The translations under genes and the position numbers were made by a program. The notes under the pieces were generated by a model, which was not told the DNA's origin, made no database searches, and was given only the letters and a program-made list of their open reading frames with translations. DNA of 64,000 nt, taken from NCBI GenBank assembly GCA_031216915.1, contig CM062290.1, forward strand, positions 251,974,581-252,038,580, read 5' to 3'. Below, in pieces: positions 51,881 to 62,240 of the stretch; within the stretch, counting starts at the first letter, position 1; each line of letters begins with the position of its first letter. The stretch is from Pictodentalium vernedei (taxonomy: Eukaryota > Mollusca > Scaphopoda > Dentaliida > Dentaliidae).

Positions 51881-52785
51881 TTTATTTTCTGCCGATGCCA
51901 TAAGTGTTTTCTCAACAATTACTTGTTTCTTAATTGGGCCTTTCTCGCCCGTCCGATCATTACAAGGGAGATGACATTATCGAAAGTCGATTTTCATGAC
52001 GAAAAACCCAGGGATAAAGAGGAGGATGGCTTGATCTTCACGAAAATCCATTATAGCAAGCACTCACTGATCATACTTGCTGTACTAAACCCACTTTAGC
52101 AGCGTGTATCTCTCAGCCCCGTACAGACAACAAAGCCCACTTCTTTTGAAGTGCTTTGCTTAGTAAATTAAAAGACCACAGACACTCGTCTACTACGAGA
52201 GAGAGGCACTGTCCTTCAACGACGCGTCCAGTATTGGTCATCACTGCGCACTGAGCGCCTGTTTCGAACGGGTGCGCAGCACGCAGCGATAGTCGACACC
52301 CGGCGCGAGCCGTCCCCTAAATCTTCATTTCGGAAAGCATCACTGAATCCCGCCCAAAATATCAAATACCAACCAATCAACTGCGCATATGGGGTAAATC
52401 GTGAACTACATTCAAAAAATGCATTCTAAATACAAAGTTCATTTTGTAACTCGTACAAACCAAACGAATATCAAAACCATGAAGACTTATGACGTTGTAG
52501 TAGTTTCATATCAAATATCGTCAGCTGACATTTCGCTAGAAACAACTACTGACTCTGAGCTGTTACGATCTTTCCAGCTAACTATATATATTATTCAAAA
52601 CATCATACAGTAGCAGAGCACTTGATCAAATTTCAGAGGAGAGTGGACTCGACTTCAGACTTCAGGATCAAACACGTCACTTAACAAATCATCGCGACCC
52701 CAACAGTGATAGTGATTTGAACAGTTTAAATGATAAAATGCTTTGTTGGAATAGATGGGTCATTGATTTTTAAAACGTATGGAGC
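51881..52785. other. No gene recognised
   Basis: A GC-richer island with several CpG (52205-52320) stands out but has no coding frame or clear promoter motif. Confidence 0.3.
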
Positions 52786-52789
52786 TTGA

Positions 52790-53850
52790 GATCACTATTA
52801 ACGTATTCCCGTATAAGGCAGAGCGTGCACAGAGGGCAGTATACACAAGGTGGCTATTTACTAAGCCACCCAACTACCTACACACTAAAGTACTCCTGTA
52901 TAATGCCGAAAGAGTATGCACTGAGTACAATGTACACAGGGTGGTTACCTACTACCCCCCCCCCCCTCTCCCAGGGATGGACATTCAGCTATAGCCTAAC
53001 TTAATCCTATATAAGGCTGGAAGAGTATACACAGAGTGCCGAAAACACAGGGTGGTATACTACCTGTGCACTACTTATTCCCGTATAATGCCGAAAGGGT
53101 ATACAATTAAAACTAGAAGTCCTGTCATGAATTGCCCACAAATAGCTCGTCAATCTGAACATGCTCTATGCACAAGCAATATTTCAGCCAATGAACCTCC
53201 GGGTTTACCCGGAGGTTCATTGGCTGAAACAATGCTTGTGCTTTCTTTTGATAACCAGGTGTCCTGCTTTGGATGCCATTCGATAGGGAAATTTCGCGCA
53301 GTTCCTACTCGAAATTATGTCAAAATAAGCACATATATATAGTTCGTGCCAGGACTTCCAGTTTCAACTGTATCCAGGACGGTTATCTACTTAGCCATAC
53401 GGGCCATCTACCTGTACACTAACTTAGTCCTGTGCAGTGACGAAGCATATTCAGCGAGTAGTGTACACAGTGTGGTTATCTACTATGTCGTCTAGGGGTG
53501 GACATCCACTTACACACTAACTTATTCCTATATAATGCTCAAAGAGTATACAATGAGTGCAGTAAACACAGGGTAGGTATCTACCATGTCGTCCACTGGC
53601 CCACTGGTGTACATCCAAATTTAAACCAAATTATTCCTGTATAATACCGAAAGAGTATACACTGAGTGCAGTACAGTCAGGGTGGTTATCAACTTCGCCA
53701 CCCAGGGGTGGAATCTCTCAATAAACTAACTTATTCCTGTATCATGCCGCAAAAGGTGTCTATACTGGGTGCAGTACACACAGATTGGTTATCTACTATG
53801 CCACACAGAGTTGGATATATATCTATACACACTAACTTGCTGGTTCTGGG
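52790..53850 (+). repeat. Diverged tandem array, about 105-bp unit, interrupted by a MITE
   Basis: The unit ACTAACTTATTCCTGTATAATGCCGAAAGAGTATACACTGAGTGCAGTACACACAGGGTGG... recurs with CTGTATAATGCC-like motifs near 52811, 52899, 53010, 53083, 53431, 53531, 53638 and 53737. Confidence 0.8.
53110..53364. mobile_element. Foldback MITE with AAACTGGAAGTCCTG ends
   Basis: The ends AAACTAGAAGTCCTGTCATGAA and TTCGTGCCAGGACTTCCAGTTT are inverted repeats. The centre is TTTCAGCCAATGAACCTCCG with its complement, the same hairpin as in the MITE at 26175. It interrupts the 105-bp array. Confidence 0.85.
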
Positions 53851-54029
53851 CGTGGGTGATCCTAAAAGCAAATCTGTAGTTCATGGACCACCACGTACTT
53901 TCCCCGGTGGTTCAAGAACTACAACTTTACTAGAAAGTTTCTTTTGGACTAGAATGTAAAATTGTTGATAGTTGGGTGGGTAGGTGGATGGTTGGCTGGT
54001 TGGTCGGGGTACCTGAACACCTTTTGCGT

Positions 54030-54106
54030 CTTGCAGAATTATTTATTTATTTATTTATTGGTGTTTAAGGACACATATTTCTACACAATGACCAATCATG
54101 ACCGCA
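54030..54106 (-). mobile_element. SINE tail fragment
   Basis: (TTTA)n, GGTGTTTAAGGACACATATTTC and CACAATGACCAATCATGACCG match the complement of the SINE 3' end. Confidence 0.65.
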
Positions 54107-54277
54107 GCATGCATATCATCGTCAGAACATTCGTTTCACGCGGTGAGATTTGCCATCGCATCAATAAATTCGTTGCATTTACATTTGTTCGCCAGTTTTC
54201 GGTAATGCTTTCAACAAACTATCTGATGTATCATGTAACTTCGCTTAGTGCATGGTGGTTGCAACCGAGGTGGCGAT

Positions 54278-54328
<51 letters not shown>

Positions 54329-54525
54329 TTGTGTTTAAGGTCACTTTCAACATCTATGCTATATCATGGCCAAAATATAAGTATGAATTCCAGTCCAGCC
54401 ATGTTGCCCATTTTAAAGGACTTCCACCCCAGGTGTTGATTACCGCGTCCGATTTTACCAGTAAAACATAGCTTGTTTACAACTGTACACAAGCACTGCT
54501 TCATTTCCTGGGGTTCCCACGAGAA
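54107..54525 (+). repeat. Dispersed repeat, copy 2 (partner at 22970)
   Basis: Matches the 22970 copy throughout. Its (TTTA)n tract at 54276-54330 is much longer than in the other copy (TTTATTTATGTGTTTATTTA at 23131), a microsatellite expansion. Confidence 0.75.
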
Positions 54526-54557
54526 GTTTATTGAATTCAAAGCATTATTTAATATAG

Positions 54558-54588
54558 TTGTCTATATATATATATATATATATATATA
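54558..54588. repeat. (TA)n microsatellite
   Basis: About 13 uninterrupted TA units. Confidence 0.95.
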
Positions 54589-55415
54589 CGACTTTGAATG
54601 ACTATATTTTGTTCTCCCTGTTCAAGGTTGAGTTTTCTGAACTTCTCTGTCTCAGTCAATACCCAAGTCTTTGAACTTTTGATAAAAACAATTTTTTTCC
54701 GAAACAATTTCGTTTTACAAGAAGACAAGTGTTTGGTAAAGTAATAAGGCTGAGTTTCAAATATCGACTAACCGATGAAGTGCAATCTAAAGATAATAGT
54801 TATATTTCACGCTTTGTTCTTTTTTTCTCATTCTCAAAAACTTATAACTCACTTTCCACGCACTGTTCAATAATAAAGAATATTGAAAAAAAATTCTTTA
54901 GAACCGGAGAATCTCAAGAAGACACTGAGCAACACGGGAATACATTCAATGAAAGTATCAAGAAAGACTCAAACGGCTGATGGATCAATAATTGTGATCG
55001 CGTATTAGAACTAAATTACGAGGAAATAACAAAAAAAGAAAACTGGGATGTTAAATTCCAATTTTAGTGTCATAAACTTGTCTAAGGCTTAGCTGGCATA
55101 TTATTTTAACCCTATGCATAAAAGCAGGTCCATGCAATTTTTCCCACGAGAGTCTCCAATAATACACGCATTTAATTTAAAAAAAACCCAAAACACACAT
55201 AACACTAACGACGTTAATGGGACGACCTCGACCCGGTCGCTCCAGTAAGTGGTCATGATCTGTGGGCTGCAGTGTGTGGGTGCTCCTCTACAGGGTTCTT
55301 ACAGTCAAGGACCAAAAAATTCAAGGACTTTTCAAGGACATATCAGCATTTTCCAAGGATGTTTTTTTTTAAATGTACATTTGGAATATCACCTTTATTA
55401 GAAATCTCACCTACT
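54589..55415. other. No gene recognised
   Basis: Short frames only; CTCCAGTAAG and similar splice-like words are not supported by coding sequence. TTCAAGGACTTTTCAAGGA (55319) recurs near 57720-57830. Confidence 0.35.
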
Positions 55416-57468
55416 TTAAACCTTTACCTAACACGAAAAGCAGACGACTCTTGCAAAAAAAAACCTTGAATAACTAATTTTTTGTCTCAAAACATAGGTT
55501 ATGACCTCGCACTGGAACGAGCTCAATGAGCTCGTTCCAACGAGGGGTCATAACCTATGTTTTTGAGACAAAAATTAAAAATGCAAGTGTCAATGACACT
55601 GTAGCTCAACTTGTTAAGACATGTTCATGTATAGTATGTGACACAGCAATGACAAACATCTAGGTAATGACCTGATAACAAAGGTACATATAAAGTATTG
55701 TAACGATCTGTAAATAAATACTGACCGTAGCCTGAAACAAATGTATAGGTAATGTACTGAAAATGTGGGTGACAGTCAGATGCTAAACTAGAAAAGAAAT
55801 CTTTGAGTCCCAGAGTGGGTCTGTCTGAACCCCAAAATATTTGGTCTCATAGCACAGTGATAACAAAGGCACCCCAAAACACCCTCGTTCCTGTTCCAGG
55901 GTGAAAACAAAGGGATCCAAGAAGTTTCGTGAAGATCAGTTCATAAATACGAGCTGTATAGATGTTGTGACAAAAATTGATTGGACCTAATTTCGGTACA
56001 AAAAGGCCACTGGCAGCCATCTTGAATTATGGACCGCACCCAGAAACACTCGTTCTCGTCCCAAGGTGATAACAAAGGTACCCAGGAAGTTTTGTGAAGA
56101 TCGGTTCATAAATACAGCCTCTAGCCCGTGCCGTATTGACATGTGCACTTACAGTGTATAAGTAGCACTGAATAAATCAAAGTTCATCTAATTTGCATAA
56201 TTTCTGCACGAGAAAGAAACCTGTATTATATGTGATGTATTCCATTTTACTAAACATTCGTACAAAAATTTATTCAAATCAGAACTTTCATACAGAAGTT
56301 CTGTACAAAAGACTGATTGCACTAATTTTGGTACAAAATGGCTGCTGGTGGCCATCTTGAATTTCGGACCGCACCCCAAAACACTCGTTCAAATCTCACG
56401 GTGATAACAAAGGTACCCAAGAAGTTTCGTAAAGATCGGTTCATAAATACGGCCTCTAGCCTGAGCCATATAGAAGTTGTTTACAAAAAACTGATTAGAC
56501 CTAATTTTGGTACAAAATGGCCACTGGCAGCCATCTTGAATTTTAGACCGCACCCAGAAACACTCGTTCTCGTCCCAAGGTGATAACAAAAGTACCCAAG
56601 ACGTTTCGAGAAGATCGGCTCATAAATACAGACCCTAGCCCGAGCCGTATTGACATGTGTACTTACTGTGTGTAAGTAAGTAGCACTGAAAAAATCAAAG
56701 TTCATCTAATTTGCATAATTTCTGCACGAGAAAAAAACCCGTATTATATGTGATGTATCCCATGGTACTAAACATTCACACAAAAATTATTCAAGTCAGC
56801 GCTTTCATATGGAAGTTCTGTGCAAAAATCTGATTGCACCTAATTTTGTACAAAATGGGTGCCAGCGGCCATCTTGAATTTCGGACCGGACCCCAAAACA
56901 CTCGTTCTCGTCCCACGGTGATACCAAAGGTACCCAAGAAGTTTCGTAAAGTTTGGTTCATAAATACGGCCTCTAGCCCGAGCCGTATTGGCATTTGCAC
57001 TTATAGTGCTGAAAGTAAAACCAAAAAACATCAAAGTTAGTCTAATTTGTATAATTTAAGCACGAGAAAAAAACCCGTATTACATGTGATGTATCCCATG
57101 GTACTGAACACTCATACAAAAAATTATTCAAATCAGCGCTTTCATATGGAAGTTCTGCGCAAAAAACTGATTGCACCTAATTTTGTACAAAATGGCTGCC
57201 AACTTGATTTTCGGATCGGACCCCAAAACACTCGTTCTCGTCTCACGGTCATCACAAAGGTACCCAAGAAGTCTCGTAAAGATCGGTTCATAAATGCGGC
57301 CTCCAGCCCAAGCCGTATTGAATTGTTGACGGACAGACGGACGACTGGCCATGGCATAAGCTCAAATTTGGCATCGCCAAAGTTGAGCTAAAAATTCAAA
57401 TTAAAAGGCCATTTTTTAGAATAGCGCTGGTCGGTTTGGGCCGTTATGTTGGTAGGGTAAATAGTTAA
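55416..57468 (+). mobile_element. TTAA MITE subfamily A interrupted by a pearl-type element
   Basis: The left part starts with TTAA at 55416, ACCTTTACCTAACACGAAAAG, includes the whole palindrome (GGAACGAGCTCAATGAGCTCGTTCC) and stops near 55580. The right part resumes near 57395 (AATTAAAAGGCCATTTTTTAG) and ends AGGGTAAATAG and TTAA at 57465. Confidence 0.85.
55581..57394 (-). mobile_element. Satellite-cored pearl/Helentron-type element, family 2 ends, different core
   Basis: The hairpin AGTGTCAATGACACT (55586-55600) is followed by GTAGCTCAACTTG. The other end AAGTTGAGCTAAAAA (57380-57394) is its inverse. The core has six blocks with CACCCCAAAACACTCGTTCTCG about 167-178 or 331-338 bases apart; the longer spacing includes an extra 160-base segment with TGCACGAGAAAAAAACCCGT. 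A GACGGACAGACGG tract sits near 57328-57341. Its hairpin matches the element at 14121, whose core is unrelated. Confidence 0.8.
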
Positions 57469-58145
57469 AAATGTCTTCCACCTCATCCTTCTAAATTCCA
57501 GAAAACAGGTGCTTCTAAAATACACTGCAACAAATTATGGTGCTTACAGAATGACACCCAGTTAAGAAATGCTTGAACTTTAATTCCCCATTTATGGTAA
57601 ACATCGATTATCCATTATTTACGTTTGTTTTTTTTTTCTGTTGTTTTTCAACAAAAAAAGTGCAAAAGAGATGTTTCAATTGCCCACTATTACACAGGTA
57701 AAAATGATATAGGGCAAAATTCAAGAACTTTCAAGGAGTCCGATGGATTTTCAAGTACTTTTCAAAAACATTTTTTGAATTTTCAAAATTCAAGGAGTAA
57801 GAATGAAATTCAAGGACTTTTCAAGGATGTGCACACCCTGCTCTATGACCGTCCTCCCATCGCCACCTCCCAAGTTAAACCGCTTCCTTCGCCCCTAATT
57901 ACAGTTTATTTTATAAGACTGTTATCATGCTCAGTTTCAACATATCTCATCTGTCTATTCCAGGTCTGTAGATTTGCTTAGAATTATTGTTTCTCTTTCC
58001 TCTCACATTCGGGTAAAATGTACTTCGCGCAAACTACGATCGTTCTCCTGAGTTTGCGGACTAACTTATGTTTTGTAGTTTTGCAGTTTTGCAGTTCGTC
58101 GAATTGCAAACTCACTCTGCGACATTTCCGCTGTGCAAAATAGTA
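57469..58145. other. No gene recognised
   Basis: Repeats of TTCAAGGA(C/G)TTTTCAAG at 57720-57830 also occur at 55319-55345. No coding motif. Confidence 0.35.
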
Positions 58146-58330
58146 TTAACTTTATACCTAACGAATCGGTCGCTTCCGCCCGCGAAATTTACAAATTGAG
58201 AAGTCGAAAAACAATAATTTTCAAAACCATTCCAACAACACGTTATCATGCGACCCATCAATGACACGAGTTCGTCGAGGTCGTTCCAATGCGAGCCACA
58301 TGATATGGTAGTGGTGAAAGGTAACAAATG
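58146..58330 (+). mobile_element. TTAA MITE subfamily B, decayed
   Basis: TTAA, CTTTATACCTAACGAATCGG and GCTTCCGCCCGCGAAATTTAC are followed by a badly worn palindrome (GACACGAGTTCGTCGAGGTCG). The right terminus is lost. Confidence 0.7.
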
Positions 58331-58614
58331 TTAGTATCCTGTGCGTTTTTAAGAGCTTAACATAACTGATAATGAATTGGAGGTGTGAGAAAGCAGACGC
58401 TCAATGTGAGCCTAACACGCTCGTCTGAGTTCTAGCAGCCCAAACAAAACAAGAATGATGCCACCAATATAGCCATACAGAGGCCAAGAAACAAAGAACT
58501 TACCTCGTTACCCGTCAGCAAGCTACGCTAAATAACGCGGTGGTGACCTATGGAAGCAATTTGTTGTGATGCTTTTTCGCCTTCTTTTTTTCACTACACC
58601 AGCCATGCAGTTTA

Positions 58615-58668
58615 CGTATTAACAGGACGTTTGCCACAATAAATTGCAAAAACTAACGCGCGATCTCG
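58615..58668 (+). repeat. Short dispersed repeat (partner at 62587)
   Basis: TTGCCACAATAAATTGCAAAAACTAACGCGCGATCTCGC is nearly repeated at 62587-62635 (CTGCCAAAATAAATAGC, then AAAAACTTACGCGCGATCTCGC). The family is unknown. Confidence 0.55.
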
Positions 58669-58680
58669 CTTTGGCGACAA

Positions 58681-58960
58681 TGAAGTCCCTTCATAAATAC
58701 GACCTGTAGACTGTAATAAAGGTTTTCGGGTTGCGGACCCGCGCAGTCGTCGAGGTTGACCGGTCGCAACCAAAATGCGATGTTTATAATATTATAGAGA
58801 CATGATCTCGAACCTGCACATGAAATTTAGTGATGATCGGACAAGAACTACGGGGCATAGTCTGTGCTAAAGAAAATAGGAACAGACTTACAGATTCACA
58901 GACTCACAGACTTCTGAACGCGTGATGGCAATATCTTGACTCTGTCAGGTTAAGTTAAGA
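58681..58960 (-). mobile_element. Pearl-type element family 2, truncated end
   Basis: One satellite unit of the 14121 type (AAGTCCCTTCATAAATACGACC, GTCGAGGTTGACCGGTCGC) precedes the shared tail (CATGAAATTTAGTGATGATCGG, AGACTTCTGAACGCGTGATGG, TCAGGTTAAGTTAAGAA). Confidence 0.75.
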
Positions 58961-59514
58961 ATGAAACTTTGGGTGCGGTCAACAATGTTGCAACTACTGG
59001 GACGAGCCTACGGTTGCTTGAAAAACTTGCTTTGAACAAACTTCTGATTTTACTACTCTTAAGGGAGTTTTCCTTAACAACAAATATCTTTCTCGAATTG
59101 AACTGGAGATACGAGTGTTTCAATTTTTTCCATTTTTAGCTTCCACAAGGGCTTATTTCTTATTATTTCTTTCTTGCATAAATCAGGATACCTTTTCAAA
59201 TAATGTTGCGTAGTGCTTACCAAATTTGGTTCAAATCGACCATTTTGTTCTAAAAATATAAGATAAAATCCCACCCCCACATGTCGTATCACACTTCTGA
59301 TATTAAACTCATGTCACGTTTTTGCATTCCAGATTAAGTAAGATGGAGTTCGTTGAAAAGGTTTTGGTTCTTCCGTCATATCCGCAGAAGCTACTTAACT
59401 AGTATGTCATGTATGACTCGACCCCAATCAGGATGAGGAAATGGGTGAGCGGAACTGATGACGTCACAGTCACGTGACCCAGTAACGTCATGTTGGGTCT
59501 CATGGTAGGGTTTG
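58961..59514. other. No gene recognised
   Basis: A stretch near 59110-59270 (TTTCAAATAATGTTGCGTAGTGCTTACC, CAAATTTGGTTCAAATCGACC) resembles the unique part of family-1 pearl elements and may be a scrap. Confidence 0.35.
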
Positions 59515-59675
59515 CTTTTTGCTTCAACAGTACAGTGTATGGCCCCTTACTGGAACGAGCACACTGAGCTCGTACCAAAGAGGGCCAATAAACTCTATTC
59601 TGAAGGCAAAAATTAAAAAAAGACACCAATATTTGGAGAATAGTGGTTATGTTAGGCACATTATTAACACTGCAC
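59515..59675. mobile_element. TTAA MITE relic
   Basis: GGAACGAGCACACTGAGCTCG with ACAGTGTATGGCCCC / GAGGGCCAATAAACTC arms and a GGAGAATAGTGGTTATGTTAGG right part resembles subfamily A; the termini are lost. Confidence 0.5.
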
Positions 59676-59777
59676 TGAGTCAGAGTGGCCACTTTGACGG
59701 AGCACAGTTGTGGTAATTATTCCATCATAGGTTCGGCGCACATACCGTGAACGATAAGGTGAACACTCTGTAATCCA

Positions 59778-60050
59778 TATTTATTTATTTATTGGTGTTT
59801 AAGGTCACGGATTTCTGCACAATGGCTAGTCATGACCACTACAGTTTTACGGCGGAGGAAGCCGAAGTACCCGGTGAGAACCACCGAGCAACGGCGAGCA
59901 ACTGCCAGCTCCCCAACATACTAACTCCACACAAGCAGGCTTAGCATTTGTTAAAAACAGATGCACCATCGGCATGCAGTACGCCTTGGTACACAACGCC
60001 ACCGTGCCCCACGTGGGCAATGGAGGTGTGTGTGGGGGCGGGGGCTCAAA
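59778..60050 (-). mobile_element. SINE, 3' part
   Basis: (TTTA)n, GGTGTTTAAGGTCACGGATTTC, GGAGGAAGCCGAAGTACCC and GCAACTGCCAGCTCCCCAAC are the complement of the shared body. The head is replaced by G-rich sequence after 60025. Confidence 0.75.
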
Positions 60051-60094
60051 CTGTTAACCATATAAAGCAACGGCTCGAACCGGACAATGCTATT

Positions 60095-60310
60095 CACAAT
60101 CTTCCAAATTCAAATGTTCTTATTTTTTAATTTTCATTCAGTTTTAGCCTCAAAAGCATATAGCCTACGACCGCTCGTTGGAACGAGCTCAACAAGCTCG
60201 TTCCAATGAGTGGTCATAAAGTAGTCTTTTATGAGAAAATAAATGTTTACTTTTTCACGAAATTGTTTTGCAAACGCCGCGTTCTATTCGTGTTGGATAA
60301 AAGGTTATGT
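60095..60310 (-). mobile_element. TTAA MITE subfamily A, worn
   Basis: The palindrome around GGAACGAGCTCAACAAGCTCGTTCC is clear. The right end GTGTTGGATAAAAGG lacks TTAA, and the left end is not found. Confidence 0.65.
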
Positions 60311-61555
60311 AATTGAAATTTGCAGCAACAAACCGACCGGTTTATGGTTTAATCCCAGGAACGGGAATTTTTGGGTTCTCGTTTTTGAAAGTCAGTCACG
60401 ATCCCGCGAAGTTTCCAGTTGTCGTTTCGGAATATCAGTCCCGATACCCGAGAAGATCAGAGGACAGAATCGGTTATTAAATGTTGCGTTCCGCAACCTT
60501 TGATTCCCGGTTCTAGTCTATGAAAGTACTGGGGATTAGCACTCATTTTCAGAAATTTCGGAAAATTCTCGCTCACGAGATTAAACCATAGCTCTAACGG
60601 CGATGCTGGTCTCAGAAGAAGCTGATATTCGCCTTAATCTCATCAACTATAATACGTAATCACTGATACCATGTAGAAGATGGATGCATGTGGGCTCCAT
60701 TAGAACTCCCAAACCTTACGTGCCCCTACCTAATTTCGGGTTGCCCCATGCAGGGGTATAGCTAGGATTTCCTATTGAGGTGTGGGCCATTACTTTAGGG
60801 GTGCCAGGACAATATATGCCAAATGTGCAACCAAATTCGGAGGGTGGGGGAGTGAAGATGTTCGGATGGACAAATCTGGTAGGTAGAAGGTTATGGTTTT
60901 GCGTCCAAGGAGCAGCAAGAAGGATAAATATTTGCAAAGCATACACGCGCGCGGAACGTGGCAAACACACCAATGAAAGTCTACACAATGTTTCCGTTTG
61001 AACATTTCTAAGTTAAAATTATCTGGGTCCATACTACAGGAGTTTCATTATTCTCTTCTGTCGTTTAAACACTCCATTATTTTGATTACATTAACATGAA
61101 CAAACTTTATACTCAATGTAAAAAAAATACATTGAACCGTGATTGTTTCCCGACAATCGTTAAACTGAACAGAACAAATATGATTTGTAACAAAAGAAAA
61201 TGGATACTGTGTGCTTTATGGAAATTAAATATTTATTGCAACGTTTAAGTTTGTTATAATAAATGTCATCACAGAATGACTGAGTGGGTTTCATATTTAA
61301 CTCAATATATTTTTTTTGTCTACCCGTTTGGTTCAGAATGTCTTCGCTTTACAGTTTGTCCTTTGTCCGCTCACCAGAAAACAAGTTTGATCAATTTGCA
61401 GGACTTAAACTCTTTGCATGCTGCTGGCGTTTATTCCCGCCCAGATTTCCCTTGGAACTGAAATAAGTATAATTTGGGCACATTTGGGCAAATTTCCCCC
61501 CTATTAATTGCATGGATTTCTTTACCAATTTCTTCTCAGCAGCCATGATTAGATT
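60311..61555. other. No gene recognised
   Basis: CAGGGGTATAGCTAGGATTT at 60750 resembles the start of hAT-type MITEs, but no matching right end was seen. Other frames have no motif. Confidence 0.35.
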
Positions 61556-61625
61556 TCGTCGGCTGAGTCCTAGAATGTTCTATGTCCCAAAGGGGACATA
61601 GAACATTCTAGAACTCAGGCGACGA
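61556..61625. repeat. Perfect hairpin
   Basis: CTAGAATGTTCTATGTCCC pairs with GGGACATAGAACATTCTAG around AAAG. Outer GTCGGCTGAGT / ACTCAGGCGAC extends it to about 30 bp. Confidence 0.85.
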
Positions 61626-61877
61626 TTTGATAAAAAATATCTTGGCAATACTGGTTAAGAGTAAATACATACGAGAGTCAGAGTCGATTCTCGCCAAAAA
61701 AATTCGCATGGAAAACATTGAGAATCCACTTCGATTCTCGCAAAATGTTCATATGTTTCTTGTAATAAATTCTGAAAGTGTCCTTAAAGACGTGGAAAAT
61801 TTGCACTTCGATTGTTTTTGCTCCCTCATAATAAGGTAACACTTTGACATAGCCGTGGTGTCTAATGAAGTCTAGGT

Positions 61878-62240
61878 TGCCTATAAGGCCGAGTGGATAA
61901 GTGCGCTGGTCTCTCACGACAGAGAACCCGGGTCTCGATCCTCAGTCGAGGAGTGTTCCGGAGGTGTCCGAACACTCTCTGTTAGCATTAGTTGTGGGGT
62001 TGATGCTGTCACAGGGAACCATCCTATGGGATGGGGGCATAAAATGCCTGTTCTCTGAGCAGGGAGAGAGACACACTCCGTGCAGGCTAAAGATCCCTTC
62101 GTAGTTGTCAAGGAGACCGAGGCCACGAAGTTGCCACTACGAAGGTTATCCAACACACCTGTGCCATTGGGCCAAGGAGAGGCGTTAATATAAGTTGCAT
62201 AACTTGTTCGCCAATACTTGTAAAACAAATAAGATTAAAT
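61878..62240 (+). mobile_element. tRNA-derived SINE of a second type
   Basis: The head has the A-box-like GGCCGAGTGGATAAGTGCGC (61889) and the B-box-like GGGTCTCGATCC (61930). The body (ACACTCCGTGCAGGCTAAAGATCCCTTCG) differs from the main SINE family here, and the tail is AAACAAATAAGATTAAATAAAATA. Confidence 0.7.

Noticed and set aside
52205-52320. Host CpG-island promoter
   Set aside because: It is only slightly richer in CpG than its surroundings, and no gene start was found on either side.
54248-54471. Hydrophobic 'membrane protein' rich in LFIY
   Set aside because: It is the translation of a TTTA microsatellite.
60750-61000. Second hAT-like MITE starting CAGGGGTATAGCTAGG
   Set aside because: No matching inverted right end or target duplication could be found.
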